This document shows positions 8,641 to 15,387 of a stretch of DNA of 64,000 bases, in pieces. Within the stretch, counting starts at the first letter, position 1; every line of letters begins with the position of its first letter. The notes beneath the pieces are model-generated. The model worked only from the letters and a program-made list of their open reading frames with translations. It was not told the origin of the DNA and ran no database searches. The translations under genes and the position numbers were made by a program. The stretch comes from Kribbella soli (GTDB taxonomy: Bacteria > Actinomycetota > Actinomycetes > Propionibacteriales > Kribbellaceae): assembly GCF_004331345.1 (NCBI RefSeq), contig NZ_SJJZ01000001.1, forward strand, positions 1,550,001-1,614,000. The letters are read 5' to 3'.

Positions 8641-10334
8641 GACGCGAGCTGTCGTACGGCGCTGCCGCGCTGCGGAGGCGGGCCACGGTCAAGTTGATCG
8701 GGTGGTCGGTTCCGGAGATCCTGCCGACGGCGGTGTACGGGATCGCGGTGGCGCGGGCGACGGACAGCTTTCTCGAGGGGCATGCGTGGCAAGGAATCGC
8801 CTGGCTGGGCGGACTGGTCGCGACGGCCGGTCTGGGGGCGGCCGGCGCGCGGCAGGTGTACGGGCGGCTCGGTGAGCTGGTCGAGCCCCTACGGGACGAT
8901 CTGGTACGCCGGGTTGTCGGCGGCGCGCTCCGGTCCGGGGACGACGGGGCGGTCGCGCGGCTGAACCGCCAGGTGGAGATCGTCCGCGACACGTTCGCGG
9001 GTCTGGTCCTCGTACTGCGCAGTTTCGCGGTCACGCTGTTCGGCGTACTGACCGGGCTGTTGTCACTCGCTCCGCTCGTCGCCGCGTTCGTCGTACCGCC
9101 GTTCTTGCTGGGGTTCGTGCTGTCGCTCGCGGTCCTCGGGATGGCGGCGAACCGGGTGCGCGCGTCACTGACCGCGGACGAGGACCTGGCGGCGTCGGCC
9201 GGGATGGTGTTCGGCGGGGTGCGCGACATCTCCGCGGCCGGGACCGAGGAGTACGCCGAGTGGTTGGCCGGCCAGCCGATCGAGGCCCACGCGGCGGCGG
9301 AGCGCGCACTGGCGAAGGTGTCGGCACTCCGGACGTTGTGCTTCGCGGTCGGCGGCTGGCTCCCGCTGCTGATCCTGCTTGCGACCGGCCCCTGGCTGGT
9401 GGGGCGTGGAGTCAGCACGGGTACGTTGCTCGGCGGGCTCACTTACGTCCTGATCGGCTTGCAACCGGCACTGAACACGGTGATGAACGCGCTGGGCGAC
9501 AGCGGTCTGCGGTACGTGATCACGCTCGGCCGGATCCTCGACCACTCGGCGCCGACCGAAGAACCGCGACCGGTCGACGAGCTGAACGGCTACCAGGTCC
9601 GCTTGCGAGGGCTGACATTCGCGTACGGCCCCAAAGCCGAGCCAGTGCTCGACAAACTCGAGCTGACGATCCCCGAGGGTGAACACCTCGCCGTCGTCGG
9701 CCCCAGCGGCATCGGCAAGTCGACGTTGGCGGGATTGGTCTGCGGCATGCTGACGCCGACGGGCGGTCGGCTGCTGGTCGGCGGTGCGCCACCGGCCGAG
9801 GTGACCGCGGAACGGCTCGCCGCGACCCGCGTACTGATCCCGCAGGAGGCCTATGTCTTCAGCGGGACCGTGCACGAGAATCTGACCTACTTGTTGCCCG
9901 ACGCAACAGAAGACCAGCTAGCCGAGGCCGTGCAGAAGGTCGGCGCCGCGCGACTGATCGACCGGATCGGCGGCCTGCACGCCGAGGTCAGACCAGGCGA
10001 ACTCTCCGCGGGAGAGAAGCAGCTGATCGCGTTGGTGCGCGCCTACCTGTCACCCGCACCGCTCGTCGTACTCGACGAAGCGACCTGCTTCCTCGACCCC
10101 GAGGCCGAACGGCAGGCCGAAGAGGCGTTCGCCCAACGCAACGGGACCCTCATCGTGATCGCGCACCGCATCAGTTCCGCCCTGCGCGCGCGGCGCATCC
10201 TGGTCCTGGACGGCAACAAGGCCGCGCTCGGGACCCACGCCGCTCTGATGCGCACGTCCCGCATGTACCGCGACCTGCACGGCAGCTGGACACCAGCACC
10301 TCAGACGGCCGCTCAGATCCAGCCCGCGTCCTGA
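8637..10334 (+). CDS. ABC exporter half-transporter, catalytic-site subunit
   Basis: A 565-residue exporter half with membrane and nucleotide-binding domains. Walker A is GPSGIGKST (K361), and Walker B VVLDEAT keeps the catalytic Glu481. The signature is LSAGEKQ instead of LSGGQ. This weaker signature would pair with the degenerate Walker B of the previous subunit, while the canonical site joins this subunit's Walker motifs to the other subunit's MSGGE. The two genes therefore fit one asymmetric heterodimer. The start codon overlaps the upstream stop (ATGA). The 3' end overlaps the convergent regulator gene by 22 bases. Confidence 0.88.
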   Translation: MRRELSYGAAALRRRATVKLIGWSVPEILPTAVYGIAVARATDSFLEGHAWQGIAWLGGLVATAGLGAAGARQVYGRLGELVEPLRDDLVRRVVGGALRSGDDGAVARLNRQVEIVRDTFAGLVLVLRSFAVTLFGVLTGLLSLAPLVAAFVVPPFLLGFVLSLAVLGMAANRVRASLTADEDLAASAGMVFGGVRDISAAGTEEYAEWLAGQPIEAHAAAERALAKVSALRTLCFAVGGWLPLLILLATGPWLVGRGVSTGTLLGGLTYVLIGLQPALNTVMNALGDSGLRYVITLGRILDHSAPTEEPRPVDELNGYQVRLRGLTFAYGPKAEPVLDKLELTIPEGEHLAVVGPSGIGKSTLAGLVCGMLTPTGGRLLVGGAPPAEVTAERLAATRVLIPQEAYVFSGTVHENLTYLLPDATEDQLAEAVQKVGAARLIDRIGGLHAEVRPGELSAGEKQLIALVRAYLSPAPLVVLDEATCFLDPEAERQAEEAFAQRNGTLIVIAHRISSALRARRILVLDGNKAALGTHAALMRTSRMYRDLHGSWTPAPQTAAQIQPAS

Positions 10335-10930
10335 GCCTTCCGGATCGCCTCGATCCGGCTGCGGGACCCGGTCTTGGCGAGGATCCGGGACAAGTAGTTC
10401 CGCACGGTGCCCGCGCTCAGGCTGAGCGTGCGCGCGACCTCCTGCGCCGTCGCGCCGGTGGTGACATGGCGCAGTACCTCGCACTCGCGATCGGTCAGCG
10501 GATTGTCACCGGCTCTCAAAGCCGCCACAGCCAGCCGTACGTCGACCACGGGCAGCCCCTTCGCGACATCGCGCACCGCCTGCACGAGGAGGTCCGTGGT
10601 CGCATCGGTCGCGATCAACCCGATCCGCGGCGCCTGCTTCACCAGCGCCAGGCTGGTCGCCGCGATCGCCTCGTGGTCGATCAGCACCAGCACGCCGCGC
10701 CCGGCGAGTTTGCGGCAGAGCTCCTCGATCCGGATCCGGCCGGGCAGCTGCGGGTCGAGCAGGAACACGTCCGGACGCCGCCCGGCCACCTGGAGGACGT
10801 CCTCCGAGCGGTCCAGCTCGGCCACCACGTCCAGGTCGTTCTCTCTTGCCAGCACCGCGGCCAGTGCACCACGCACCAACGTGCCGCGATGGCCGAGAGC
10901 CACTCGGATCACCGCTTCTGCCCCCATCAC
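10313..10930 (-). CDS. NarL/LuxR-type response regulator with atypical receiver
   Basis: A 205-residue protein with an N-terminal receiver-like domain and a C-terminal LuxR helix-turn-helix (LTDRECEVLRHV, then SLSAGTVRNYLSRI). The usual phosphoacceptor is present (Asp59 in LLDPQLPG). The acidic pair that binds magnesium is missing (the N-terminal strand ends ALGH), and the conserved lysine is replaced by threonine (LIATDA). It may respond without classical phosphorylation. No histidine kinase gene is adjacent. It converges on the exporter operon, overlapping by 22 bases, and is a plausible regulator of the lanthipeptide cluster. Confidence 0.82.
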   Translation of the reverse strand: MMGAEAVIRVALGHRGTLVRGALAAVLARENDLDVVAELDRSEDVLQVAGRRPDVFLLDPQLPGRIRIEELCRKLAGRGVLVLIDHEAIAATSLALVKQAPRIGLIATDATTDLLVQAVRDVAKGLPVVDVRLAVAALRAGDNPLTDRECEVLRHVTTGATAQEVARTLSLSAGTVRNYLSRILAKTGSRSRIEAIRKAQDAGWI

Positions 10931-11357
10931 TTCCGTCGCCTCATCCGCCGGCCGCCGCGCCTCGATCGCGTCACCGATCGCCGGGTCGCGGCACCCGTGT
11001 CTCGATCAACGAGCGAACCGTCCGGACGACACGGGACAGCACCGTCGAACTGGTCCCGGACGGCGGTTTTCGAGCGGTGGTAAACCGATCGGTTCCGGCT
11101 TGCGGTCGTCAGCGTGTCGGGCCCGGAAACCGTTCTGTTGTTGGGGTTTCGGAATGTCAGGCCCTGGAAAAAGTTCGGGGCAGATCGGAATCTGGGGTTG
11201 CGTTTCCGACGAACGTCACAGAGGATGACTCAGGTCGCGCCGTTACCGTGGCGTGACCGTTCGGACGCCGTCCTGTGACCTGTCCGAGTGCCCCCTCCCC
11301 TGCACGGGGGGCCTGGTGAGTTCCACCATGCCCAAGCTCACGAGGAGCGCTTTTCTG
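10931..11357. other. Intergenic region with palindrome and structured leader
   Basis: No gene is supported. The first part presumably holds the promoter of the response regulator. A perfect palindrome, AACCGATCGGTT, lies at 11083-11094 and could be an operator. The second part, from about 11200, appears to be the structured leader of the Rpf-like gene and is listed separately. Confidence 0.5.
11205..11347 (+). promoter_or_regulatory. Structured 5' leader of the LysM/Rpf-like gene; candidate ydaO-type riboswitch
   Basis: The leader contains complementary segments GTCACAGAGGA (11215-11225) and TCCTGTGAC (11271-11279), and a hairpin GCCCCC/GGGGGC (11290-11295 with 11307-11312). GGTGAGTTCC and AGCTCACGAGG follow before the ribosome site. 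In Actinobacteria, Rpf and LysM genes are classically preceded by the ydaO c-di-AMP riboswitch. Gene context supports that call, but I cannot recognise the full conserved core, so it could also be another structured leader. Confidence 0.35.
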
Positions 11358-12002
11358 ATGTCCAAGGCCCGACATGCGCGCGCCCGGCGAAGCACTCGCC
11401 GGGTGGCCCGAACCCTCTCCATCGCCGGTCTGGGAGCCGGCATCACCGCAGCCGGCGCCGGTGCGGCGTTCGCGACCGACTACCAGGTCAAGTCCGGTGA
11501 CACCCTCTCCGAGATCGCCCAGGCCAACGGCACCGACTGGCACGAACTGGCCCGGATCAACAACCTGAAGGACCCCAACCTCATTCTGATTGGGCAGACC
11601 CTGACGCTGGACGGCGTGACGAAGGCCGCCACTCCCGCGCCGAAGAAGGTCACCGAGAAGGCCGAGAAGAAGACCTCGAAGTCTGAGAAGACCGAGAAGA
11701 AGACCGAGCGCAAGGCCCGGTCCAGCCGGTCCGAGGACCGCCCGGCGACGAAGAGCGGCAAGGCCAACCTGAGCGGTGCCTGGGCCAAGGTCGCGAACTG
11801 CGAGTCCAGCGGCAACCCGCGCGCGGTGAACCCGGCCGGCTACTACGGGCTGTTCCAGTTCGACCTGCGCACCTGGCGCAGCGTCGGCGGTTCCGGCAAC
11901 CCGGCGAAGGCCTCCGCGGGCGAGCAGTTGATGCGCGCGAAGAAGCTCTACGCGCAGCGCGGCGCCTCGCCGTGGCCGGTCTGCGGCAAGTACCTCCGCT
12001 GA
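11358..12002 (+). CDS. Secreted LysM and transglycosylase-like (Rpf-type) protein
   Basis: A 214-residue exported protein. A basic N-terminus and hydrophobic segment ending AAFA form a signal peptide. A LysM domain follows (YQVKSGDTLSEIAQ to GQTLTL). Next is a Lys/Glu-rich linker of about 45 residues, and then a resuscitation-promoting-factor-like transglycosylase domain (AWAKVANCESSGN to the C-terminus) with the catalytic Glu and two cysteines for a disulfide. It should bind and cut peptidoglycan during growth or spore germination. The ATG at 11358 is chosen for AGGAG 10 bases upstream; an ATG at 11328 would add ten residues. Confidence 0.9.
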   Translation: MSKARHARARRSTRRVARTLSIAGLGAGITAAGAGAAFATDYQVKSGDTLSEIAQANGTDWHELARINNLKDPNLILIGQTLTLDGVTKAATPAPKKVTEKAEKKTSKSEKTEKKTERKARSSRSEDRPATKSGKANLSGAWAKVANCESSGNPRAVNPAGYYGLFQFDLRTWRSVGGSGNPAKASAGEQLMRAKKLYAQRGASPWPVCGKYLR

Positions 12003-12009
12003 TCCGGTA

Positions 12010-12054
12010 GCCGGGCGGGTCGGTGGTAGACCGTCCTCCCGCCACCTGCCCGGC
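12010..12054 (+). terminator. Stem-loop downstream of the Rpf-like gene
   Basis: GCCGGGC (12010-12016) pairs with GCCCGGC (12048-12054). A further GGTGG/CCACC pairing inside extends the stem. There is no T-run. It lies eight bases after the stop codon. Confidence 0.55.
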
Positions 12055-12125
12055 ACCCCCTGGACCGCTTCCCACTCATCGTGGCGGGTAATCCGTTAGC
12101 GCGATGAGCGGGAAGCACCAGAGGA

Positions 12126-12776
12126 TCAGGTGCGCGTGATGACCAGCATCTCGTTGGCGCCGACCTGGAACTCGTACGGCACCTTGCGGATCTCGTGGGT
12201 CACGCCCTCCAGCGAGTCCAGCAGCTCCTGCAGCCACGGGATCGGCTCGCCGGCCCCCTGCAACACCAGTGGGAAGATCCGCACCTCGGCGTTGCTGACT
12301 CGGATCAGCTCCCGCAGCGCGACCTCGTGCCAGTCGCGGTCGTACTTGTCGGCCCAGGTGAACAGCAGGTGCGAGCACAGCACCAGCTCGAACCGCCGAT
12401 CGCCGAACGGCAGGTCCGGCAGTCCTGCGGCGACGTACCGCTCCGGCGCGGCCGCGACGTCCTGCAGGAATCGGTCGGCCGCCTCGATCCGGTACTGATC
12501 CTTCCGCTCCGGCGATCCGTACCAGTGCCAGACGAAGCTCCCCTCGTGCTCGCCGATGATCCCCGACGTGGCCGGCAGGCTGCGCCGGACGCTGTCGACG
12601 AGTTCGGGATGGTCCAGCTCGTACGCCGGATCGGCGGCGATCGCGTCCACGCCACGGGCGGCGGCCTCGGCGGTGAAGCCGGCACCACCCGCGCAGCAGT
12701 CGAGCACGGAGTCGGGGAGTTCCTTCAGGTCGAACATCGCTTCGTACTCGGCGTACGAGCGCGAGGTCACCAGCAC
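12126..12776 (-). CDS. SAM-dependent methyltransferase-like protein
   Basis: A 216-residue protein with a Rossmann-type SAM-binding motif near the N-terminus (VLDCCAGGAGFT, about residues 24-35) and a later acidic strand end (IAADPAYE). The C-terminal half (HEVALRELIRVSNAEVRIFP) matches class I methyltransferases whose substrate cannot be predicted. It starts four bases after the stop of the upstream membrane-protein gene, so the two form an operon. Substrate unknown. Confidence 0.75.
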   Translation of the reverse strand: MLVTSRSYAEYEAMFDLKELPDSVLDCCAGGAGFTAEAAARGVDAIAADPAYELDHPELVDSVRRSLPATSGIIGEHEGSFVWHWYGSPERKDQYRIEAADRFLQDVAAAPERYVAAGLPDLPFGDRRFELVLCSHLLFTWADKYDRDWHEVALRELIRVSNAEVRIFPLVLQGAGEPIPWLQELLDSLEGVTHEIRKVPYEFQVGANEMLVITRT

Positions 12777-12780
12777 GGGT

Positions 12781-13422
12781 CTACCTTTCGACGGTTGTCT
12801 TCCGGCGCAGCCTGCCGTCGAGGGTGGTCGCCCCCGCCGCCAGAGCCAGGAAGAGTACCGCCACCAGCAGACAGTTCAGTAGCACCCGTCCGTACCCGTG
12901 CTCGTCGACGTCCACGAACGGGTACGGGTAGAAACCGACGAACGCGCCGCGGACCAGCGTGAACACGAGCCACAGCACCGGGAACACGATCGACCAGCCG
13001 ACGATCGCCCAGTCGGTCCGGCCACGCGGCCCGAAGAGCAGCCAGCCCAGTACGCCGACCACCGGCGCGGCGGTGTGCAACAGGAAGTTCGCGACCCACC
13101 CCCAGCCGTGCAGATCATCCAGTCCGGCCAGCACTGCGTGGTAGACGATCCCGGTGACCGCCATACAGAGCACGCCGTTCAGCCGCAGGGTGTCGAACAG
13201 CCGGCTCGGCGGGCGGTCCGGTTGCGCCGCCAGCATCAGCGCGGTCCCGCCGAGCAGCAGGTTCGACTGGATCGTGAAGAACGCGAACACGTTGAGCACC
13301 CGCTCCGGGTTGTCCGGGAAGAACCCCTCGTGCCCGGTCGCCGTCACCACCAACTGGATGACGACCCCGCACACCACGATCAGCCCGGTGACCGCCGCCC
13401 AGATCCGCCCGACCATTGTCAT
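12781..13422 (-). CDS. Six-helix membrane protein of the Pr6Pr (FAR-17a/AIG1-like) type
   Basis: About 213 residues with six predicted hydrophobic segments and conserved features of the Pr6Pr family (FFTIQSNLLLG near the second helix, GVLCMAVTGIVYHAVL, and NFLLHTAAPVVG). It is an integral membrane protein of unknown function. ATG codons at 13422 and 13416 are both possible starts; a longer form from 13491 would run through the terminator hairpin and is not preferred. It is followed four bases later by the methyltransferase gene. Confidence 0.75.
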   Translation of the reverse strand: MTMVGRIWAAVTGLIVVCGVVIQLVVTATGHEGFFPDNPERVLNVFAFFTIQSNLLLGGTALMLAAQPDRPPSRLFDTLRLNGVLCMAVTGIVYHAVLAGLDDLHGWGWVANFLLHTAAPVVGVLGWLLFGPRGRTDWAIVGWSIVFPVLWLVFTLVRGAFVGFYPYPFVDVDEHGYGRVLLNCLLVAVLFLALAAGATTLDGRLRRKTTVER

Positions 13423-13476
13423 GCCGAAAATGTACGACGAGTAGCCACCCGATCCGCGGACGTCAGCAAGCCGACT

Positions 13477-13529
13477 TTGAGCCCCCACCAACCAATTTCG
13501 GCCCCGCGAAATGGTTGATGGGGGCTCAA
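13477..13529. terminator. Long terminator hairpin
   Basis: The left arm (13477-13500, TTGAGCCCCCACCAACCA...) pairs with the right arm (13507-13529) over about 22 positions, with a G/C-rich 6-base loop. It lies just after the stop of the membrane protein gene at 13535 on the minus strand. Confidence 0.8.
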
Positions 13530-13534
13530 GGTCG

Positions 13535-14083
13535 TTAGACGGGCTCCTTTTCGCGGGGGGTGGGGGTGGTGCGGTCGAAGGAGTAGCTGAAGGAGACGAT
13601 GGCGTCGATCGCCAGGACGAGCGTCCAGGTGCCGGCTGGGGCGAGCACCGCGTCGTACCCGCGACCGGAGAGCAGGCCGAGGCCGATCATGATGCCGACG
13701 CCGACGACGTACGCGAGCAGGTGCCGGAACCAGCCGGCGCGCTCGCGGCGGGCGCGCTCCGGCCCCTTCTTCGGCGGCTTCACCGGACGCGGCGCACCAC
13801 CCATGAAGTGCGCGGCCCACTGGTCGGCCCACTTCAGCGTCTGGTGCCCGAACCCGACACTGACGCCGATGAAGATCGCGGCCAGCGAGTGCTTGAACGA
13901 CGGCTCCGCTCCCCGGTGGATGTCCAGGACGCTCGCGACCAGCATCACGACGTCGACCAGCGGTACGCCGGCCAGCAGGACGAGACCGGCCTTCGGCAAC
14001 CGCAGCAGGTAGCGCGTCACCAGGCCGGCGGCGAGCAGGACCCAGAATCCGATCTCACACGCGGCGATCACAGCGAGCAGCAC
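13535..14083 (-). CDS. Integral membrane protein of unknown function
   Basis: About 182 residues with four or five hydrophobic segments and a basic, proline-rich cytoplasmic loop (PRPVKPPKKGPERARR). I do not recognise a family with a known role. The GTG at 14083 is preferred because GGGAGGGG lies five bases upstream; the frame is open further upstream but would cross the divergent promoter. It is divergent from a TetR regulator with an operator-like palindrome between them, so it is the likely target of that regulator. Confidence 0.7.
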   Translation of the reverse strand: MLLAVIAACEIGFWVLLAAGLVTRYLLRLPKAGLVLLAGVPLVDVVMLVASVLDIHRGAEPSFKHSLAAIFIGVSVGFGHQTLKWADQWAAHFMGGAPRPVKPPKKGPERARRERAGWFRHLLAYVVGVGIMIGLGLLSGRGYDAVLAPAGTWTLVLAIDAIVSFSYSFDRTTPTPREKEPV

Positions 14084-14116
14084 AGCGTTCCCCTCCCGAG
14101 AAAGTTTCCAGTACGA

Positions 14117-14147
14117 CTGTGTTGTAAACGAGACTAACACAGCTGTG
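14117..14147. promoter_or_regulatory. Candidate TetR operator in divergent promoter
   Basis: CTGTGTT (14117-14123) is inverted as AACACAG (14136-14142). The latter overlaps a perfect CACAGCTGTG palindrome (14138-14147). The sites lie between the membrane protein and tetR starts, as expected for autoregulation. Confidence 0.55.
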
Positions 14148-14159
14148 CTAAAAAGGACC

Positions 14160-14768
14160 ATGCCGAAGATCGTCGACCACGCCGCCCGTCGCGAGGAGAT
14201 CGCCGAGGCGCTGTGGCGGGTGGTCCGCCGGGACGGGATCCGGGCGGCCTCGGTCCGCACCATCGCCGCCGAGGCGGGCTGGTCCGCGGGCGCGGTGCGC
14301 TACTACTTCCCGGACCAGGACGGGCTGCTGAGTTTCGCGATGGACCTGGTGTCGCGCCGGGTGACCGAGCGGATCAGCGCGATCGAACCGAAGGGCACTG
14401 TGCAGACCATCGTGCTGCGCTACCTGGACGAGGTTCTCCCCTTGGACGCCGAGCGCCGAGCCGAGTTCGACATCTGGCTGGCGTTCACGGCGCAGGCCCG
14501 GGCCGAATCCGACGCCGGCGCACTGCAGGAACACCTCGACACGGTGCACAACGGACTGCGCCAACTCTGCGAGTCGCTGCTCCGCTCGCTCGCCGATGCG
14601 GGCGTGCTGAAGGACGGTCTCGATCTGCGCCGCGAGGTCGACCTTTTGCACGCCGTACTCGACGGCCTCGCACTGCACGCGGCGATCCAGCCCGAGCGCA
14701 CCACGCCGTCGCGGTTGCGGCAGCTGATGCGCCACCATCTGGAGTCGCTGATGGCCGAAAACCCCTGA
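14160..14768 (+). CDS. TetR-family transcriptional regulator
   Basis: A 202-residue regulator. The N-terminal helix-turn-helix (IRAASVRTIAAEAGWSAGAVRYYF) is typical of TetR. The all-helical C-terminal half is the ligand and dimer domain. The ATG at 14160 follows AAAAAGGA; an in-frame start 15 bases earlier would sit inside the operator. Probably represses itself and the divergent membrane protein gene. Ligand unknown. The stop codon lies inside the loop of its own terminator. Confidence 0.85.
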   Translation: MPKIVDHAARREEIAEALWRVVRRDGIRAASVRTIAAEAGWSAGAVRYYFPDQDGLLSFAMDLVSRRVTERISAIEPKGTVQTIVLRYLDEVLPLDAERRAEFDIWLAFTAQARAESDAGALQEHLDTVHNGLRQLCESLLRSLADAGVLKDGLDLRREVDLLHAVLDGLALHAAIQPERTTPSRLRQLMRHHLESLMAENP

Positions 14769-14786
14769 CAAACCTGGGGTTTTCGG
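14755..14786 (+). terminator. Intrinsic terminator overlapping the tetR stop codon
   Basis: A perfect 11-base-pair stem, CCGAAAACCCC (14755-14765) with GGGGTTTTCGG (14776-14786). The tetR TGA is at the start of the loop. Confidence 0.75.
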
Positions 14787-14840
14787 AGAAGAATCGCCGA
14801 GACCGGACTAAAACGTCGCGGCACGTGGCACGATCACCGC

Positions 14841-15353
14841 ATGGAGTCCGAGGGGGTGATCGTCGTCAGTGGAATCATGGCGGCGGGGAAGTCGTCGGTG
14901 TCCCAAATGCTCGCCGAAAGATTCCAGTACGGCGTGCATCTTCGGGGGGACGTTTTCCGGCGAATGATTGTCAGCGGTCAGGCCTCGATGGCCGACGACG
15001 TACTCGAGGCACAACGCCAATTGCAACTGCGCTACCGGCTTGCCTGTAAGTCCGCCGACGAGTACGCGAACGCCGGCTTCACGGTGGTCCTGCAGGACGT
15101 CGTGATCGGTGAGTTGCTGCGCGAATTCCTGGACGGCATCCAGACGCGGCCGCGGTACCTCGTCGTCCTGACGCCGCGACCGGAGGTCATCTCGACCCGG
15201 CTCGGCGGGGCGCATCATCTGGTCGACGAGCTCGACTACGAGTTGCACGCGTTCAGTCCGCGGCGGGGGTTGTGGCTGGACAACTCCGATCTGTCGGTCG
15301 GCGAGACCGTGGACGCGATCCTCGGGCGTCTCGACGAGGCGCGCTTCGATTAA
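14841..15353 (+). CDS. Small P-loop kinase-like protein (AAA_33 type)
   Basis: A 170-residue P-loop protein. It carries Walker A GIMAAGKSS (residues 11-19), a substrate-side LRGDVFRRM, a lid segment RLGGAHH, and a strand-ending LVVLTPRPEV. Such proteins phosphorylate small molecules or antibiotics (chloramphenicol phosphotransferase and gluconate kinase relatives). The substrate cannot be assigned. It stands alone between the tetR terminator and the oxidoreductase gene. Confidence 0.7.
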   Translation: MESEGVIVVSGIMAAGKSSVSQMLAERFQYGVHLRGDVFRRMIVSGQASMADDVLEAQRQLQLRYRLACKSADEYANAGFTVVLQDVVIGELLREFLDGIQTRPRYLVVLTPRPEVISTRLGGAHHLVDELDYELHAFSPRRGLWLDNSDLSVGETVDAILGRLDEARFD

Positions 15354-15387
15354 TGCGGCATTGGCTACTCGAGGGTAGTTTGAGTGG

